Shown: positions 1 through 8,383 of the stretch, in pieces
Layout: every line of letters starts with the position of its first letter
Position numbering within the stretch: position 1 is the first letter of the stretch
Source of the DNA: Azonexus sp.
Lineage (GTDB): Bacteria > Pseudomonadota > Gammaproteobacteria > Burkholderiales > Rhodocyclaceae
DNA length: 55,428 nucleotides
Direction: 5' to 3'
NCBI GenBank assembly: GCA_031274715.1
Contig: JAISPT010000038.1
Span: 1 to 55,428 of the forward strand
Notes under the pieces: model-generated
The model's input: the letters and a program-made list of their open reading frames with translations, nothing else
Told to the model about the DNA's origin: nothing
Databases searched by the model: none
Translations under genes and position numbers: made by a program

Positions 1-149
1 GGCTGATCCTCCTGTTATCACTCGTGACTTCAGACACCACGAGCTTAACAGACCAGGCTCTCAGCCTTCTTCTCTTTCTACTTGATGCTATGCGAGCAGC
101 TTAAGGTAGCACCATGGGATGCTGACCCTAATAGCCCACTAATAGCCCA

Positions 150-1781
150 ATGGCTACATCTCCCCTGGAAGCCTCGCCACGAAAAATGGGTATGCCGTTA
201 CTCATAGGCTCCACACTGTTTACGGCGGTGCTGGCGGTATCCTGGCTTGCTCTGCCTGAAGCAGAACAAGCACAAGGGACATTGCCCAAACTGAACCTGG
301 ATTTGCTGGAGACGACGGCCTCCGGCATCTCTTCCGGCGCTTTCATGGCGACACAGATGGCCGTTGCGCATTCCGACTCTATCAAGGGCGTTGCCGTAAC
401 GGCAGGGGGTCCCTATTTCTGTGCAGGGAAAGAATCCTGGAGCGGCGCAGGGCTATCGAAAGCCATCGCTCGTTGCATGCAAGGTGATCCGATGTTTCCG
501 GTCAGTGCAATTACGGAAGACGATCAGCGTTTGATGCGGGAAACGACACAGCGTTGGGCAAAGGAAGGAAAGATCGATCCACTGGACAGGTTGGTACGGC
601 AAAAAGTCTGGATTTTTCATGGCTATAACGACGGCATCGTGAAAACGCCCGTCAGCAACGCACTGGAAACCTATTACCGCGCATTTGTGCCAGCGCACCA
701 GATTTTCCATAAACGTGAATTGCCTGCGGCACACGCGCAAATCTCCGCCGCCTGCGCAAATAGCGAGAATGAAACGGGCGCCTCTTGTAATGTTTGCGAC
801 GTGACCGGCGGCAATTTCATCAATGTCTGTTCCGTTGACAAGACTCCTTATGATGCGGCAGGCATGGCGCTGCAATTTTTCTACGGCCCGATGCAGCGCA
901 CCGCCAGTGATCAATTGAAAGGAAAACTGCTCTCCTTCAATCAGGCTCTCTATACGCTGATGGATGACAGAAAAATTAAACCGGACAAAATCTCAATGGC
1001 TGGCGAGGGGTATCTCTATGTGCCTCAGAGCTGTCTGGAGGGGAAAGCCTGCCGGCTGCACATCGCGTTTCATGGTTGTCAGCAAAATGCCGGTAAAATC
1101 AATATGGATTTCGTGAAAAGCGCGGGCTACAACGAATGGGCGGAACAGAACCACCTGGTCGTTTTGTTCCCGCAGGCTGCTTCCTCCGCGATGCTCCCCA
1201 TGAACCCGAATGCCTGTTGGGATTGGTGGGGTTATAACGATACGGGTGATCGGCACGCGGGTCACTACGCAACCAAGAATGGTTTTCAGATAGCCGCTGT
1301 CTGGCGTATGGTGCAGGCGCTTGCCAATCCAGACGAACGGGAGGAGGGGAAACAGTCCGCAGACGAGCAGGTGGTAAAGAACCCCGCGCATGAAATCCTT
1401 TTGACTGCGCCCGTCGCGCAGGTTCTGGATGTCAGTAGCAGTCAAGTGCTCCTGACCTGGGAAGCTGTACCGAATGCAGCAACCTACCGGGTATATCGCC
1501 TGATGCCAGGTCTTGATCCGGGAGATAAAGGCGAACCCACCTTTTTGATGGTCACGCCGGAAGATTTCACCGGTACCGCTTATGTGGATGACGGTCTGAA
1601 AGAAAAAACGCTTTACCAATATAGGGTGACGGCGCTGGATGAAGCGGGCAAGGAAACTTCGGCCAGTTCCCTGACAGCGCAAACTTCAGGGCTGCCGCCT
1701 GCCTGTGATCCTTATTATTCCATGTTAATGGAATGCACAGTCGACCGGCATGGACTGCCCACGGACTCGAGGTGTCCGTAA
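150..1781 (+). CDS. Extracellular PHB depolymerase-like esterase with FN3 domain
   Basis: 543 aa. Residues 15-42 form a hydrophobic signal peptide or anchor, so the protein is exported. The catalytic domain shows a lipase box GISSG (59-63, nucleophile S61), then D161 (GYNDG) and H195, and only afterwards an oxyanion-type HGC (308-310). A triad before the oxyanion residues is the order of type II catalytic domains of short-chain-length PHB depolymerases; type I has the reverse order. A fibronectin type III domain lies at about 420-515. It is followed by a short Cys-rich tail and no recognisable substrate-binding domain. The likely role is hydrolysis of extracellular poly(3-hydroxybutyrate); another polyester or ester substrate is possible. 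No clear ribosome site precedes ATG 150, and ATG 186 is an alternative start. Two hand-counted 60-base lines gave 26 and 28 G+C, clearly below the flagellar genes, which suggests acquisition. Confidence 0.8.
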   Translation: MATSPLEASPRKMGMPLLIGSTLFTAVLAVSWLALPEAEQAQGTLPKLNLDLLETTASGISSGAFMATQMAVAHSDSIKGVAVTAGGPYFCAGKESWSGAGLSKAIARCMQGDPMFPVSAITEDDQRLMRETTQRWAKEGKIDPLDRLVRQKVWIFHGYNDGIVKTPVSNALETYYRAFVPAHQIFHKRELPAAHAQISAACANSENETGASCNVCDVTGGNFINVCSVDKTPYDAAGMALQFFYGPMQRTASDQLKGKLLSFNQALYTLMDDRKIKPDKISMAGEGYLYVPQSCLEGKACRLHIAFHGCQQNAGKINMDFVKSAGYNEWAEQNHLVVLFPQAASSAMLPMNPNACWDWWGYNDTGDRHAGHYATKNGFQIAAVWRMVQALANPDEREEGKQSADEQVVKNPAHEILLTAPVAQVLDVSSSQVLLTWEAVPNAATYRVYRLMPGLDPGDKGEPTFLMVTPEDFTGTAYVDDGLKEKTLYQYRVTALDEAGKETSASSLTAQTSGLPPACDPYYSMLMECTVDRHGLPTDSRCP

Positions 1782-1830
1782 AAGCCGAAAGCGAGGATAT
1801 GCGCGGCCTTGGATGTAAGTTTGACCACGA

Positions 1831-2247
1831 TTACACCGCCTTCGTAAACCCGTTCCCGCGCATATCCGCGATGAAATTACCCAGGTCGTCCCGCACCTCG
1901 ACGCGGTATACCGAGACATTCCGCCTGCTGGACAGGCAAACCGAACGCGCAATCAGCCGTTTTCCCTTGGGCGTAGCAAGGTAGGAGATACTGATTGATT
2001 GCCCTACCGTGATGCCCACATTCTCGCCAAGAAACAGCCGCAAGTTGGAGTGCACGCCAAAGGTCAGATCGGCCAGCGTAAAAATCGCTCCCCCTTGAAC
2101 CGTGCCTGCCGCGTTCAGATGCTCGCTCGTGATCGGCATGCTGCATTGCACTTCTTCTTTCGTCACTGAATCAATGACGATGCCCGCGTTCGTGGCGAAG
2201 CGATCCTTCATGAAAAAGGCGCGGATACGCTCAATGTCGAGTTCCAT
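1831..2247 (-). CDS. PaaI-family hotdog thioesterase
   Basis: 138 aa from ATG 2247; a GTG start at 2259 would add four residues. The core motif HLNAAGTVQGGAIFTLAD is the hotdog-fold signature of the PaaI/YbgC-like acyl-CoA thioesterases: H-x-N-x-x-G, the GG turn, and an acidic residue in the following helix. The length is normal for the family. The expected activity is hydrolysis of an acyl-CoA or aryl-CoA in the cytoplasm; the substrate cannot be told. The gene is convergent with the depolymerase gene, whose stop is 50 bp away. It lies 105 bp downstream of flgN on the same strand but has no evident link to motility. Confidence 0.85.
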   Translation of the reverse strand: MELDIERIRAFFMKDRFATNAGIVIDSVTKEEVQCSMPITSEHLNAAGTVQGGAIFTLADLTFGVHSNLRLFLGENVGITVGQSISISYLATPKGKRLIARSVCLSSRRNVSVYRVEVRDDLGNFIADMRGNGFTKAV

Positions 2248-2352
2248 CCCGGTTCTCACTCTACAAATTGGGAGGGTGCAGACTCCCCGCCAAGGGCGGG
2301 CAATGTTCGTTGAAGGAAAGCGGTGCGGGCCGGATTCCGGGGTTTTGCCCCT

Positions 2353-2817
2353 TCAGGCCGAATCGACGATGCGGCTGCCGCTTGGCGCGGCGGCTTGGCC
2401 GTCGCTACCGTAGAGGGAATCGGTGGCGCGGCGGCTGTCGAGAATATGCAGCGCGTCGCCAGTGTGCTGCAGGTGCAGGGTGACTAGGCCGGCATTGAGT
2501 TCATGTAGCTGCTTGGCTTCGCTGGCCAGGGCCAGCAGCATCTGCCAGTCGTGGGCGATTTGCTGCTGCGCTGGGTTGGCGACCAGCCAGCTTTCCATGG
2601 CGCTGCGGGTTTTCTCCTCGCTGCCGATGCCGAGCACGGTGCGGCGCTCGTTCTCAAGTTCGTTGAGTTGCCCGACCAGCGCTACCTTGGCCGCGCCGAT
2701 TTCTGGCAAAGGTGCCGGATTGGCGCCGCACAAGGTTTCCTGCTCTTCCTTGAGCAGCTCGATGAAGCGACCGATCAGGACGACTTCGCGGGCGGTGATT
2801 GTGCCGAGGTCGTCCAT
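2353..2817 (-). CDS. flgN: FlgN, chaperone for hook-filament junction proteins
   Basis: 154 aa, largely helical and rich in Glu, Leu and Gln, ending in the LYGSDGQ-type tail common in FlgN proteins of polar flagellates. FlgN binds FlgK and FlgL in the cytoplasm and delivers them to the flagellar export gate. Its ATG shares one base with the flgM stop (TGATG), so the two are translationally coupled. The pair follows the sigma-28 promoter at 3136-3162, which makes it a late (class III) unit. The sequence is poorly conserved, so the call rests on the flgM-flgA context as much as on the protein. Confidence 0.88.
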   Translation of the reverse strand: MDDLGTITAREVVLIGRFIELLKEEQETLCGANPAPLPEIGAAKVALVGQLNELENERRTVLGIGSEEKTRSAMESWLVANPAQQQIAHDWQMLLALASEAKQLHELNAGLVTLHLQHTGDALHILDSRRATDSLYGSDGQAAAPSGSRIVDSA

Positions 2818-3101
2818 CAGGCTTCGCGGTGGCTGGCGCTGACCAAATCGCGGGCGGATTCGATCAGGCGGTCGGCAATGGCTTCCGGGTTGATCTTGAA
2901 CCGGCCTTCGGCGATAGCCTGCTTGATTTCCTGGATGCGCGTGGAGTTGACCGGCGGCGCTTCGCCGCCGCGCAGGCTGCCGGCCAGCGGGCTCAGGCTG
3001 ACCGCCTCGGTCGTTGCGCCGGCTGGCGACGTTTGTTGGGCAAGCGGCCCCTTGGGGGCGAGGCCGGCCGCTGTGGGGGCGTATGAACTGTCGATCTTCA
3101 T
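2817..3101 (-). CDS. flgM: FlgM, anti-sigma-28 factor
   Basis: 94 aa. The N-terminal half is unstructured and rich in Ala, Pro, Ser and Thr. The C-terminal half (about 52-90) carries the FlgM signature RIQEIKQAIAEGRFKINPE followed by the helix with AIADRLIESA that binds sigma-28. FlgM holds FliA inactive until the hook is complete and is then exported. The gene is transcribed from its own sigma-28 promoter, which gives the classic negative feedback loop. It is followed without a gap by flgN. Confidence 0.96.
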   Translation of the reverse strand: MKIDSSYAPTAAGLAPKGPLAQQTSPAGATTEAVSLSPLAGSLRGGEAPPVNSTRIQEIKQAIAEGRFKINPEAIADRLIESARDLVSASHREA

Positions 3102-3135
3102 GATGAGCTTCCCGATGCTTTATGTCCTGATCTGT

Positions 3136-3162
3136 TTAACGGCGCAGTTGGCCGAAGCTTTA
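3136..3162 (-). promoter_or_regulatory. Sigma-28 promoter of flgMN
   Basis: Read on the minus strand: TAAAGCTT (3162-3155), an 11-base spacer, then GCCGTTAA (3143-3136). This is almost the consensus TAAAGTTT-N11-GCCGATAA of FliA promoters. It starts 3 bp after the flgA stop and lies 35 bp upstream of the flgM ATG. Confidence 0.88.
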
Positions 3163-3164
3163 GC

Positions 3165-3851
3165 CTAAAAACTGATTTCGACGGTGCCGTCGGCCTGGGC
3201 GATGCCACTGACCGTCTGGCCGCTGGAATTCATGCGTACCTGTGCGACCTGGCCAACGCCGGCATTGTTCAGCGCCCGTCCCTCGCTACTGACAGCAAAA
3301 CCCGTTCCACGGGAGATGACGCGGACCGTCTGGCCTTGCCGGATGACCAGCGGGGCGATCAGTTGGTCGTTGCGCAAGGGCTGGCCGGCCGCGACCGCAT
3401 TGCGCAGGGTTTTGCCGACCGCCTCGGCCGTTGAGCCGACGATGCCGCTGGGCAGTGTCGACAAATCGCCGGCAACCACGGTGATATCGCCTTCCTGAAT
3501 GGTTTGGCCGGCACCGAGCGGGCGGGCGGTGACGACATAATTGCCGGTCACGGCAATTTGTACCGGCACCAGCACACTCCAGATGTTTGGCCCGAGACAG
3601 CGGACGCCGATATGGGTCCGCCCGCTCAGGCGCGTGCCGGGCGGCGCATAAGCCTCGTGCGCCGAGCACGGCGGCAGGCGCTCGACATCGAGCCGGCCCA
3701 TGGTGATTTTGACTTCGCCCGGCATGCCCTGGGTCTGCAGCTTGACGTAGCGTTCGGCGGTATCGATCACCACGTCGACTTCGGCGGCGGCAGCGACGGT
3801 GGTCGAATCGAGCAGGAGGGCGCAGAGGAGGATGAAGCAGCGCAGCAGCAT
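3165..3851 (-). CDS. flgA: FlgA, P-ring assembly chaperone
   Basis: 228 aa with an N-terminal Sec signal peptide (LLRCFILLCALLLDSTTVAAAA). The C-terminal two thirds form the SAF/ChapFlgA domain, with YVVTARPLGAGQTIQEGDI and the conserved VGKTLRNAVAAGQPLRNDQL. FlgA acts in the periplasm to help polymerise FlgI around the rod. It is transcribed away from flgB, with a 103-bp gap between the two. No clear Shine-Dalgarno sequence precedes the ATG. The length is usual for the family. Confidence 0.95.
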   Translation of the reverse strand: MLLRCFILLCALLLDSTTVAAAAEVDVVIDTAERYVKLQTQGMPGEVKITMGRLDVERLPPCSAHEAYAPPGTRLSGRTHIGVRCLGPNIWSVLVPVQIAVTGNYVVTARPLGAGQTIQEGDITVVAGDLSTLPSGIVGSTAEAVGKTLRNAVAAGQPLRNDQLIAPLVIRQGQTVRVISRGTGFAVSSEGRALNNAGVGQVAQVRMNSSGQTVSGIAQADGTVEISF

Positions 3852-3905
3852 GCCGCCATTGTGCCTGATCGCACCCGGCAGGGGAAAGCGCGGGTCGCCA
3901 GAGGG

Positions 3906-3922
3906 TTGGCACAGAGAATGCT
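3906..3922 (+). promoter_or_regulatory. Sigma-54 (-24/-12) promoter of the flgB operon
   Basis: TTGGCAC-AGAGA-ATGCT places the invariant GG (3908-3909) and GC (3920-3921) exactly ten bases apart. The match to TGGCAC-N5-TTGC is good except for one base. It lies 33 bp upstream of the flgB start. The window encodes the matching activator, FlrC. Confidence 0.72.
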
Positions 3923-3954
3923 TCCGCTCGGGTAATCAGATGGAAGGTAGCTCC

Positions 3955-4365
3955 ATGAACACCATTGCCCAACACGTATCGGTTTACAGCCAGGCCTTGA
4001 ATCTGCGCACCCAACGCCATCAGATTCTGGCCTCGAATATCGCCAACGCCGATACGCCACGTTACCAGGCGCGCGATTTCGATTTCGCCCAAGCCATGCA
4101 GAACGCCCTGGGCGGACGCTTGGCCGGTAGCGTCGACATGGCCCGGACGGCGTCGGCACATCTTGCCGGCAGCGGCAATGCCAGCGGGGCGGCGCAATTG
4201 ATGTATCGCCAGGAAACCCAGTCGGCGGTCGACGGCAATACCGTGGATATGGACGTCGAACGGGCACAGATTGCCGACAACGCACTGCAGTACCAGATTC
4301 TGGCGCAATTGATTGGTGACAAGTTCAAGGGGCTGAGCATGGCGCTGACCCCGACCACTGGCTGA
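3955..4365 (+). CDS. flgB: FlgB, proximal rod protein
   Basis: 136 aa. It carries the rod/hook N-terminal signature SNIANADTPRYQARDFDF (about residues 26-43) and the C-terminal heptad-type helix that packs in the rod core. Start: ATG 3955 has GGAAGG eight bases upstream; the in-frame ATG at 3940 lacks one. FlgB forms the membrane-proximal rod with FlgC, FlgF and FliE. It is the first gene of a plus-strand operon that runs through flgJ, behind the -24/-12 promoter. Confidence 0.96.
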   Translation: MNTIAQHVSVYSQALNLRTQRHQILASNIANADTPRYQARDFDFAQAMQNALGGRLAGSVDMARTASAHLAGSGNASGAAQLMYRQETQSAVDGNTVDMDVERAQIADNALQYQILAQLIGDKFKGLSMALTPTTG

Positions 4366-4376
4366 GGAGAATTGGC

Positions 4377-4784
4377 ATGAGTCTGTTCAACGTATTCCAA
4401 GTGTCGTCGAGCGCGATGACGGCGCAGTCGATGCGTCTCAACGCCGTTGCTTCCAACCTGGCCAACGCCGACAGCATCGTTTCTTCCGACGGCAAGCCTT
4501 ACCGCGCCAAGCAAGTGGTGTTCGAGGCGACGCCGATGGGCAACAGCGAGCTGTCCAAGGGCGTGCGCGTAAGCCAGGTGGTCGAAAGCGCCGCGCCAGC
4601 GCGCATGGTCTACGACCCGAAGAATCCCGCCGCCGATGACAAGGGTTATGTCGCCTTCGCCAATGTCGACGTGGTCGAGGAAATGACCAACATGATTTCC
4701 GCCTCGCGGTCCTATCAGACCAATGTCGAAGTCATGAATACCGCCAAGGCGATGTTGTTGCGCACGCTGCAGATTGCCCAGTAA
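4377..4784 (+). CDS. flgC: FlgC, proximal rod protein
   Basis: 135 aa, standard length. The N-terminal rod motif SNLANADSIVSSDGKPYRAK and the C-terminal coiled segment EEMTNMISASRSYQTNVEVM are intact. It is a structural part of the periplasmic rod. It starts 11 bp after flgB with GAGGAG upstream. Confidence 0.97.
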   Translation: MSLFNVFQVSSSAMTAQSMRLNAVASNLANADSIVSSDGKPYRAKQVVFEATPMGNSELSKGVRVSQVVESAAPARMVYDPKNPAADDKGYVAFANVDVVEEMTNMISASRSYQTNVEVMNTAKAMLLRTLQIAQ

Positions 4785-4801
4785 CCCGACAGGAGAGAGA
4801 A

Positions 4802-5479
4802 ATGGCCATCATCAACAACACCGACTACAACGCCGACTTGTACGCCAAGGTTGGCGGCTCATCGAGCACTTCCTCCGCCAGCGGCGCGGTTCAGGATATG
4901 GAAACCCGCTTCCTGACGCTGCTGATGGCGCAGATGAGAAACCAGGACCCGCTCAACCCACTCGACAATGCCCAGGTCACCACCCAGTTGGCCCAGCTCA
5001 GCACGGTTACTGGCATCGAAAAGCTCAACCAGACGATGACCCGGTTGCTGGCCGGTTATGACGAGGCCCAGGCGATGCAGGCGGCAAGTATGGTCGGCAG
5101 GAGTGTAATGATTGCCGGCAATAATTTGCCGATGGTCGAGGGGCAGTCGATCGCTGGCATCGGGTTGGCCGGCCCGGCTGATCAAGTGCAGATCACGATC
5201 AAGGATGCGACCGGCAAGGTTGTGCAGGTCGAGAATCTCGGCGCGCGTGAGGCCGGCAATTTCTACTTCGCCTGGGACGGCACCGACGCCGACGGCAACG
5301 TCCTGCCCGACGGCAACTACACCTTCAGCGTTGAGGCGACCATCGCCGGACAACCGGTCGACGCGGCGCCGATGCAGATTGGCATGGTTTCTGCTGTGAT
5401 CAGGGGGACGGACGGGTTCCTGCTCGATCTGGGTTCATTCGGCAGGGTAGCTTTCAACGATGTTCTGCAAATTTTCTGA
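4802..5479 (+). CDS. flgD: FlgD, hook-cap scaffold
   Basis: 225 aa. The N-terminal FlgD motif METRFLTLLMAQMRNQDPLN (about 33-52) is followed by the FlgD/FLN-like C-terminal domain with FYFAWDGTDADGNVLPDG. FlgD caps the growing hook and is discarded afterwards. The start has AGGAGAG eight bases upstream. The gene lies 17 bp after flgC and 13 bp before flgE, in the same operon. Confidence 0.97.
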   Translation: MAIINNTDYNADLYAKVGGSSSTSSASGAVQDMETRFLTLLMAQMRNQDPLNPLDNAQVTTQLAQLSTVTGIEKLNQTMTRLLAGYDEAQAMQAASMVGRSVMIAGNNLPMVEGQSIAGIGLAGPADQVQITIKDATGKVVQVENLGAREAGNFYFAWDGTDADGNVLPDGNYTFSVEATIAGQPVDAAPMQIGMVSAVIRGTDGFLLDLGSFGRVAFNDVLQIF

Positions 5480-5492
5480 GTGAGGTGAAAAA

Positions 5493-6806
5493 ATGGCATT
5501 CCAGCAAGCACTAAGCGGACTCAATACTTCGTCCAAGGCGATTGATGCGACCAGCCATAACATCGCCAACTCGAGCACGGTCGGCTACAAGGCCGGGGTC
5601 GTCCATTTCGCCGATGTCTATGCCGCGTCGCTGACCGGCAACGGCGCCAGCCAGATCGGTATCGGCGCGAATCTGGTGGCGATCCAGCAGCAATTCACCC
5701 AGGGTAACATCACGACCACCAATAACCCGCTGGACATCGCGATCAATGGCGGCGGCTTCTTCCGTATGGATCACAACGGCGCCATCAGCTACACCCGCAA
5801 TGGCCAGTTCCACCTCGACAAGAGCGGCTACGTCATCAACGACCAGGGCCTGGTCCTGACCGGATATGCGATGCAGAACGGCGCCCTGACCCAGACCGTC
5901 GTTCCCTTGCAGATTTCCGCCTCTTACCTGACGCCGCAGGCGACCGGCTCGAACGTGAATTCGCCCTTCAACGGCGTCAGGGTCAACCTCAACCTGGATT
6001 CGCGGCAAACTGTGCCGACCTCGCCCTGGGTCGATGGTGGTGCGCCTGGCGACACTAACAGCTTTACGCCCGATCCGACGACCTACAACTTTGCGACGGG
6101 GACGACGATCTTCGACTCGCTGGGCAATCCGCACAACCTGATGTTCTATTTCCGCAAGACGATCAATGGTAGCGAGTGGGAGGTCTTTGCCACGCTCGAC
6201 GGCACCACCAACCAGAACATCGTCCCGGGCGGTGGCCCGATCGGCACCCTGACCTTCGATGCGCTCGGCCAGATCAGCGGCGGCAATCCGATGCCCGTCA
6301 CGCTCGACATTCTCAACACCATGATCAGCCAGGGGCAGCCGAACGGCAACGGCGCGCTCGCCACGCAGACTTTCCCGATCGATTTCACGGGGACCACCCA
6401 GTTTGGTAGCGCGAACAGTGTCAACCGCATCGAGCAGGACGGCTATACCGCCGGCAGCCTGGTCGGTGTCTCGGTCGCCGACGATGGCATCATCCAGGCG
6501 CGCTACAGCAACGGTCAGACCTACGCCATGGGTCAGGTCGTGCTGGTCGATTTCACCAATCCGAACGGTCTGCGCTCGATCGGCAACAACCAGTGGATCG
6601 AAACCTCCGATTCCGGCGCGCCGATGGTCGGTGCTCCGAATACCTCCGGGCGTGGCGTGCTGGCCTCGTACTCGGTCGAGGAGTCGAACGTCGATCTGAC
6701 CGCCGAACTGGTGAATCTGATTACCAATCAGCGCAACTACCAGGCTAATGCCCAGTCGATCAAGACCCAGGATTCGATCATGCAGACCCTGGTCAATCTG
6801 CGCTAA
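5493..6806 (+). CDS. flgE: FlgE, flagellar hook protein
   Basis: 437 aa. It has the hook/rod N-terminus (ALSGLNTSSKAIDATSHNIA and VGYKAG), the FlgE core with TTTNNPLDIAINGGGFF, and the C-terminal motif ESNVDLTAELVNLITNQRNY. FlgE polymerises into the universal joint between rod and filament. It is preceded by the Shine-Dalgarno GAGGTG. The length is close to typical, so there is no large extra surface domain. Confidence 0.97.
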   Translation: MAFQQALSGLNTSSKAIDATSHNIANSSTVGYKAGVVHFADVYAASLTGNGASQIGIGANLVAIQQQFTQGNITTTNNPLDIAINGGGFFRMDHNGAISYTRNGQFHLDKSGYVINDQGLVLTGYAMQNGALTQTVVPLQISASYLTPQATGSNVNSPFNGVRVNLNLDSRQTVPTSPWVDGGAPGDTNSFTPDPTTYNFATGTTIFDSLGNPHNLMFYFRKTINGSEWEVFATLDGTTNQNIVPGGGPIGTLTFDALGQISGGNPMPVTLDILNTMISQGQPNGNGALATQTFPIDFTGTTQFGSANSVNRIEQDGYTAGSLVGVSVADDGIIQARYSNGQTYAMGQVVLVDFTNPNGLRSIGNNQWIETSDSGAPMVGAPNTSGRGVLASYSVEESNVDLTAELVNLITNQRNYQANAQSIKTQDSIMQTLVNLR

Positions 6807-6828
6807 ACCAGCTTGCTGAGCGACAGAC

Positions 6829-7572
6829 ATGGATCGCCTGATCTATACCGCGATGACCGGTGCCAAGCATGTGTTCATGCAGCAAGCTGGCACCGCGAAC
6901 AACTTGGCCAATGCCAGCACCGTCGGCTACAAGGCGCAGGAGCACCGCTTCCGCGCCGTGCCGGTGCTCGGCGAGGGTATGCCAACGCGCGCCTTCACGG
7001 TCGATGCCTCGGTGGCCGACGTGTTCGACCAGGGGCCGCTGATGTTTACCGGCAACGACCTCGATGTCGCGGTCCAGGGCAAAGGCTGGATCGCCTTGCA
7101 GATGCCCGACGGCAGCGAGGCTTACACCCGCGCCGGCGGCCTGCAAGTCGACGTCAATGGCCTGCTGCAGACCAAGAGCGGCATCACCGTGATGGGCGAC
7201 GGCGGCGCCATCAACATTCCGCCGGACAACAACATTTCGATCGGCTTCGACGGCACGGTGTCGGTGATTTCAACCTTCGGCGCCCAGAACAACACTAATA
7301 TCCTTGGCCGCATCAAGCTGGTCAATCCGCCGGAAGAGGATCTGGTGCGCAGTGCTGACGGCCTGTTCCGGCTGCGCAGCGGCCAGCCGGCGCCGGTCGA
7401 CGAGAACGTCAGCCTTGCTCCCGGCACGCTCGAAGGCAGCAACGTCAATGTCACCGACGCGATGGTCAACCTGATCAGCCTGTCGCGCCAGTTCGAGATG
7501 CAGATCAAGTTGTTGCAGACCGCCGATGCCAACGCCCAGCGCGCCGACCAGTTGTTGGCGCTCAATGGTTGA
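6829..7572 (+). CDS. flgF: FlgF, proximal rod protein
   Basis: 247 aa. It carries the rod motif NNLANASTVGYKAQ (24-37), the FlgE/F/G core motif NDLDVAVQGKGWIAL and the C-terminal EGSNVNVTDAMVNLISLSRQFEMQ. It is a rod component between FlgC and FlgG. It lies 22 bp after flgE and has no strong ribosome site. Confidence 0.96.
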   Translation: MDRLIYTAMTGAKHVFMQQAGTANNLANASTVGYKAQEHRFRAVPVLGEGMPTRAFTVDASVADVFDQGPLMFTGNDLDVAVQGKGWIALQMPDGSEAYTRAGGLQVDVNGLLQTKSGITVMGDGGAINIPPDNNISIGFDGTVSVISTFGAQNNTNILGRIKLVNPPEEDLVRSADGLFRLRSGQPAPVDENVSLAPGTLEGSNVNVTDAMVNLISLSRQFEMQIKLLQTADANAQRADQLLALNG

Positions 7573-7591
7573 CCTTGATAGGACCTGAATC

Positions 7592-8374
7592 ATGATCCGT
7601 TCCCTGTGGATTGCCCGAACTGGCCTCGATGCCCAGCAGACCCAGCTCGATGTCATCGCCAATAACCTGGCCAATGTCAGCACCAATGGTTTCAAGCGTT
7701 CGCGCGCGGTGTTCGAGGATTTGTTGTACCAGACCCTGCGCCAGCCCGGCTCACAGACCTCGCAGCAAAACCAGGTGCCGACCGGCCTGCAATTGGGTAC
7801 CGGTGCCAGGCCAGTGGCGACTGCCCGTTTATTTACCCAGGGCAACATCCAGAAGACCGAAAATCCGCTCGATGTCGCCATTCAGGGGCACGGTTTCTTC
7901 CAGGTGCTGCTGCCCGACGGTACCACCGCCTATACCCGCGACGGTTCCTTCCAGAAAGACAACCAGGGCCAGATCGTCACGGCCGACGGTTATCCGCTGC
8001 AGCCCGCCATCACCATTCCGGCCGACGCTCAGAGCCTCTCGATCGGCCTTGACGGCACGGTGTCGATCACCCAGGCCGGCGTCCCCGGCAGTGTCGAGAT
8101 CGGCGCCATCCAACTGGCCACTTTCATCAATCCGGCGGGGCTGCTCGGCATGGGCCAGAACCTGTTCCTGGAGACTGCCTCAAGTGGTGTACCGACACCC
8201 AATACGCCGGGCACCAACGGCGCTGGCGGGGTCAACCAGTTCTACGTCGAAACCTCCAACGTTAACGTCGCCGAGGAACTGGTGACGATGATCCAGACCC
8301 AGCGGGCCTACGAACTCAATTCCAGGGTGGTGTCGACTTCCGACTCCATGCTCGGCCGTCTGACGCAACTGTGA
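7592..8374 (+). CDS. flgG: FlgG, distal rod protein
   Basis: 260 aa, the standard length of FlgG. It carries NNLANVSTNGFKRSRAVFED (about 24-43), the core motif NPLDVAIQGHGFFQV and the C-terminal ETSNVNVAEELVTMIQTQRA. FlgG forms the distal rod on which the P and L rings assemble. It sits in the operon 19 bp after flgF and 9 bp before flgH. Confidence 0.97.
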   Translation: MIRSLWIARTGLDAQQTQLDVIANNLANVSTNGFKRSRAVFEDLLYQTLRQPGSQTSQQNQVPTGLQLGTGARPVATARLFTQGNIQKTENPLDVAIQGHGFFQVLLPDGTTAYTRDGSFQKDNQGQIVTADGYPLQPAITIPADAQSLSIGLDGTVSITQAGVPGSVEIGAIQLATFINPAGLLGMGQNLFLETASSGVPTPNTPGTNGAGGVNQFYVETSNVNVAEELVTMIQTQRAYELNSRVVSTSDSMLGRLTQL

Positions 8375-8383
8375 GGTGATGTC

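Noticed and set aside
453..914. Open frame antisense to the depolymerase gene (and similar long antisense frames across the flg and fli genes)
   Set aside because: These are shadows of high-G+C coding regions; their translations are Arg/Pro/Ala-rich with no family motif and no ribosome site.
3845..3870. GG-N10-GC pattern (GGCACAATGGCGGC) on the minus strand before flgA, resembling a sigma-54 promoter
   Set aside because: The -12 element would touch the flgA start codon, leaving no room for a transcript leader.
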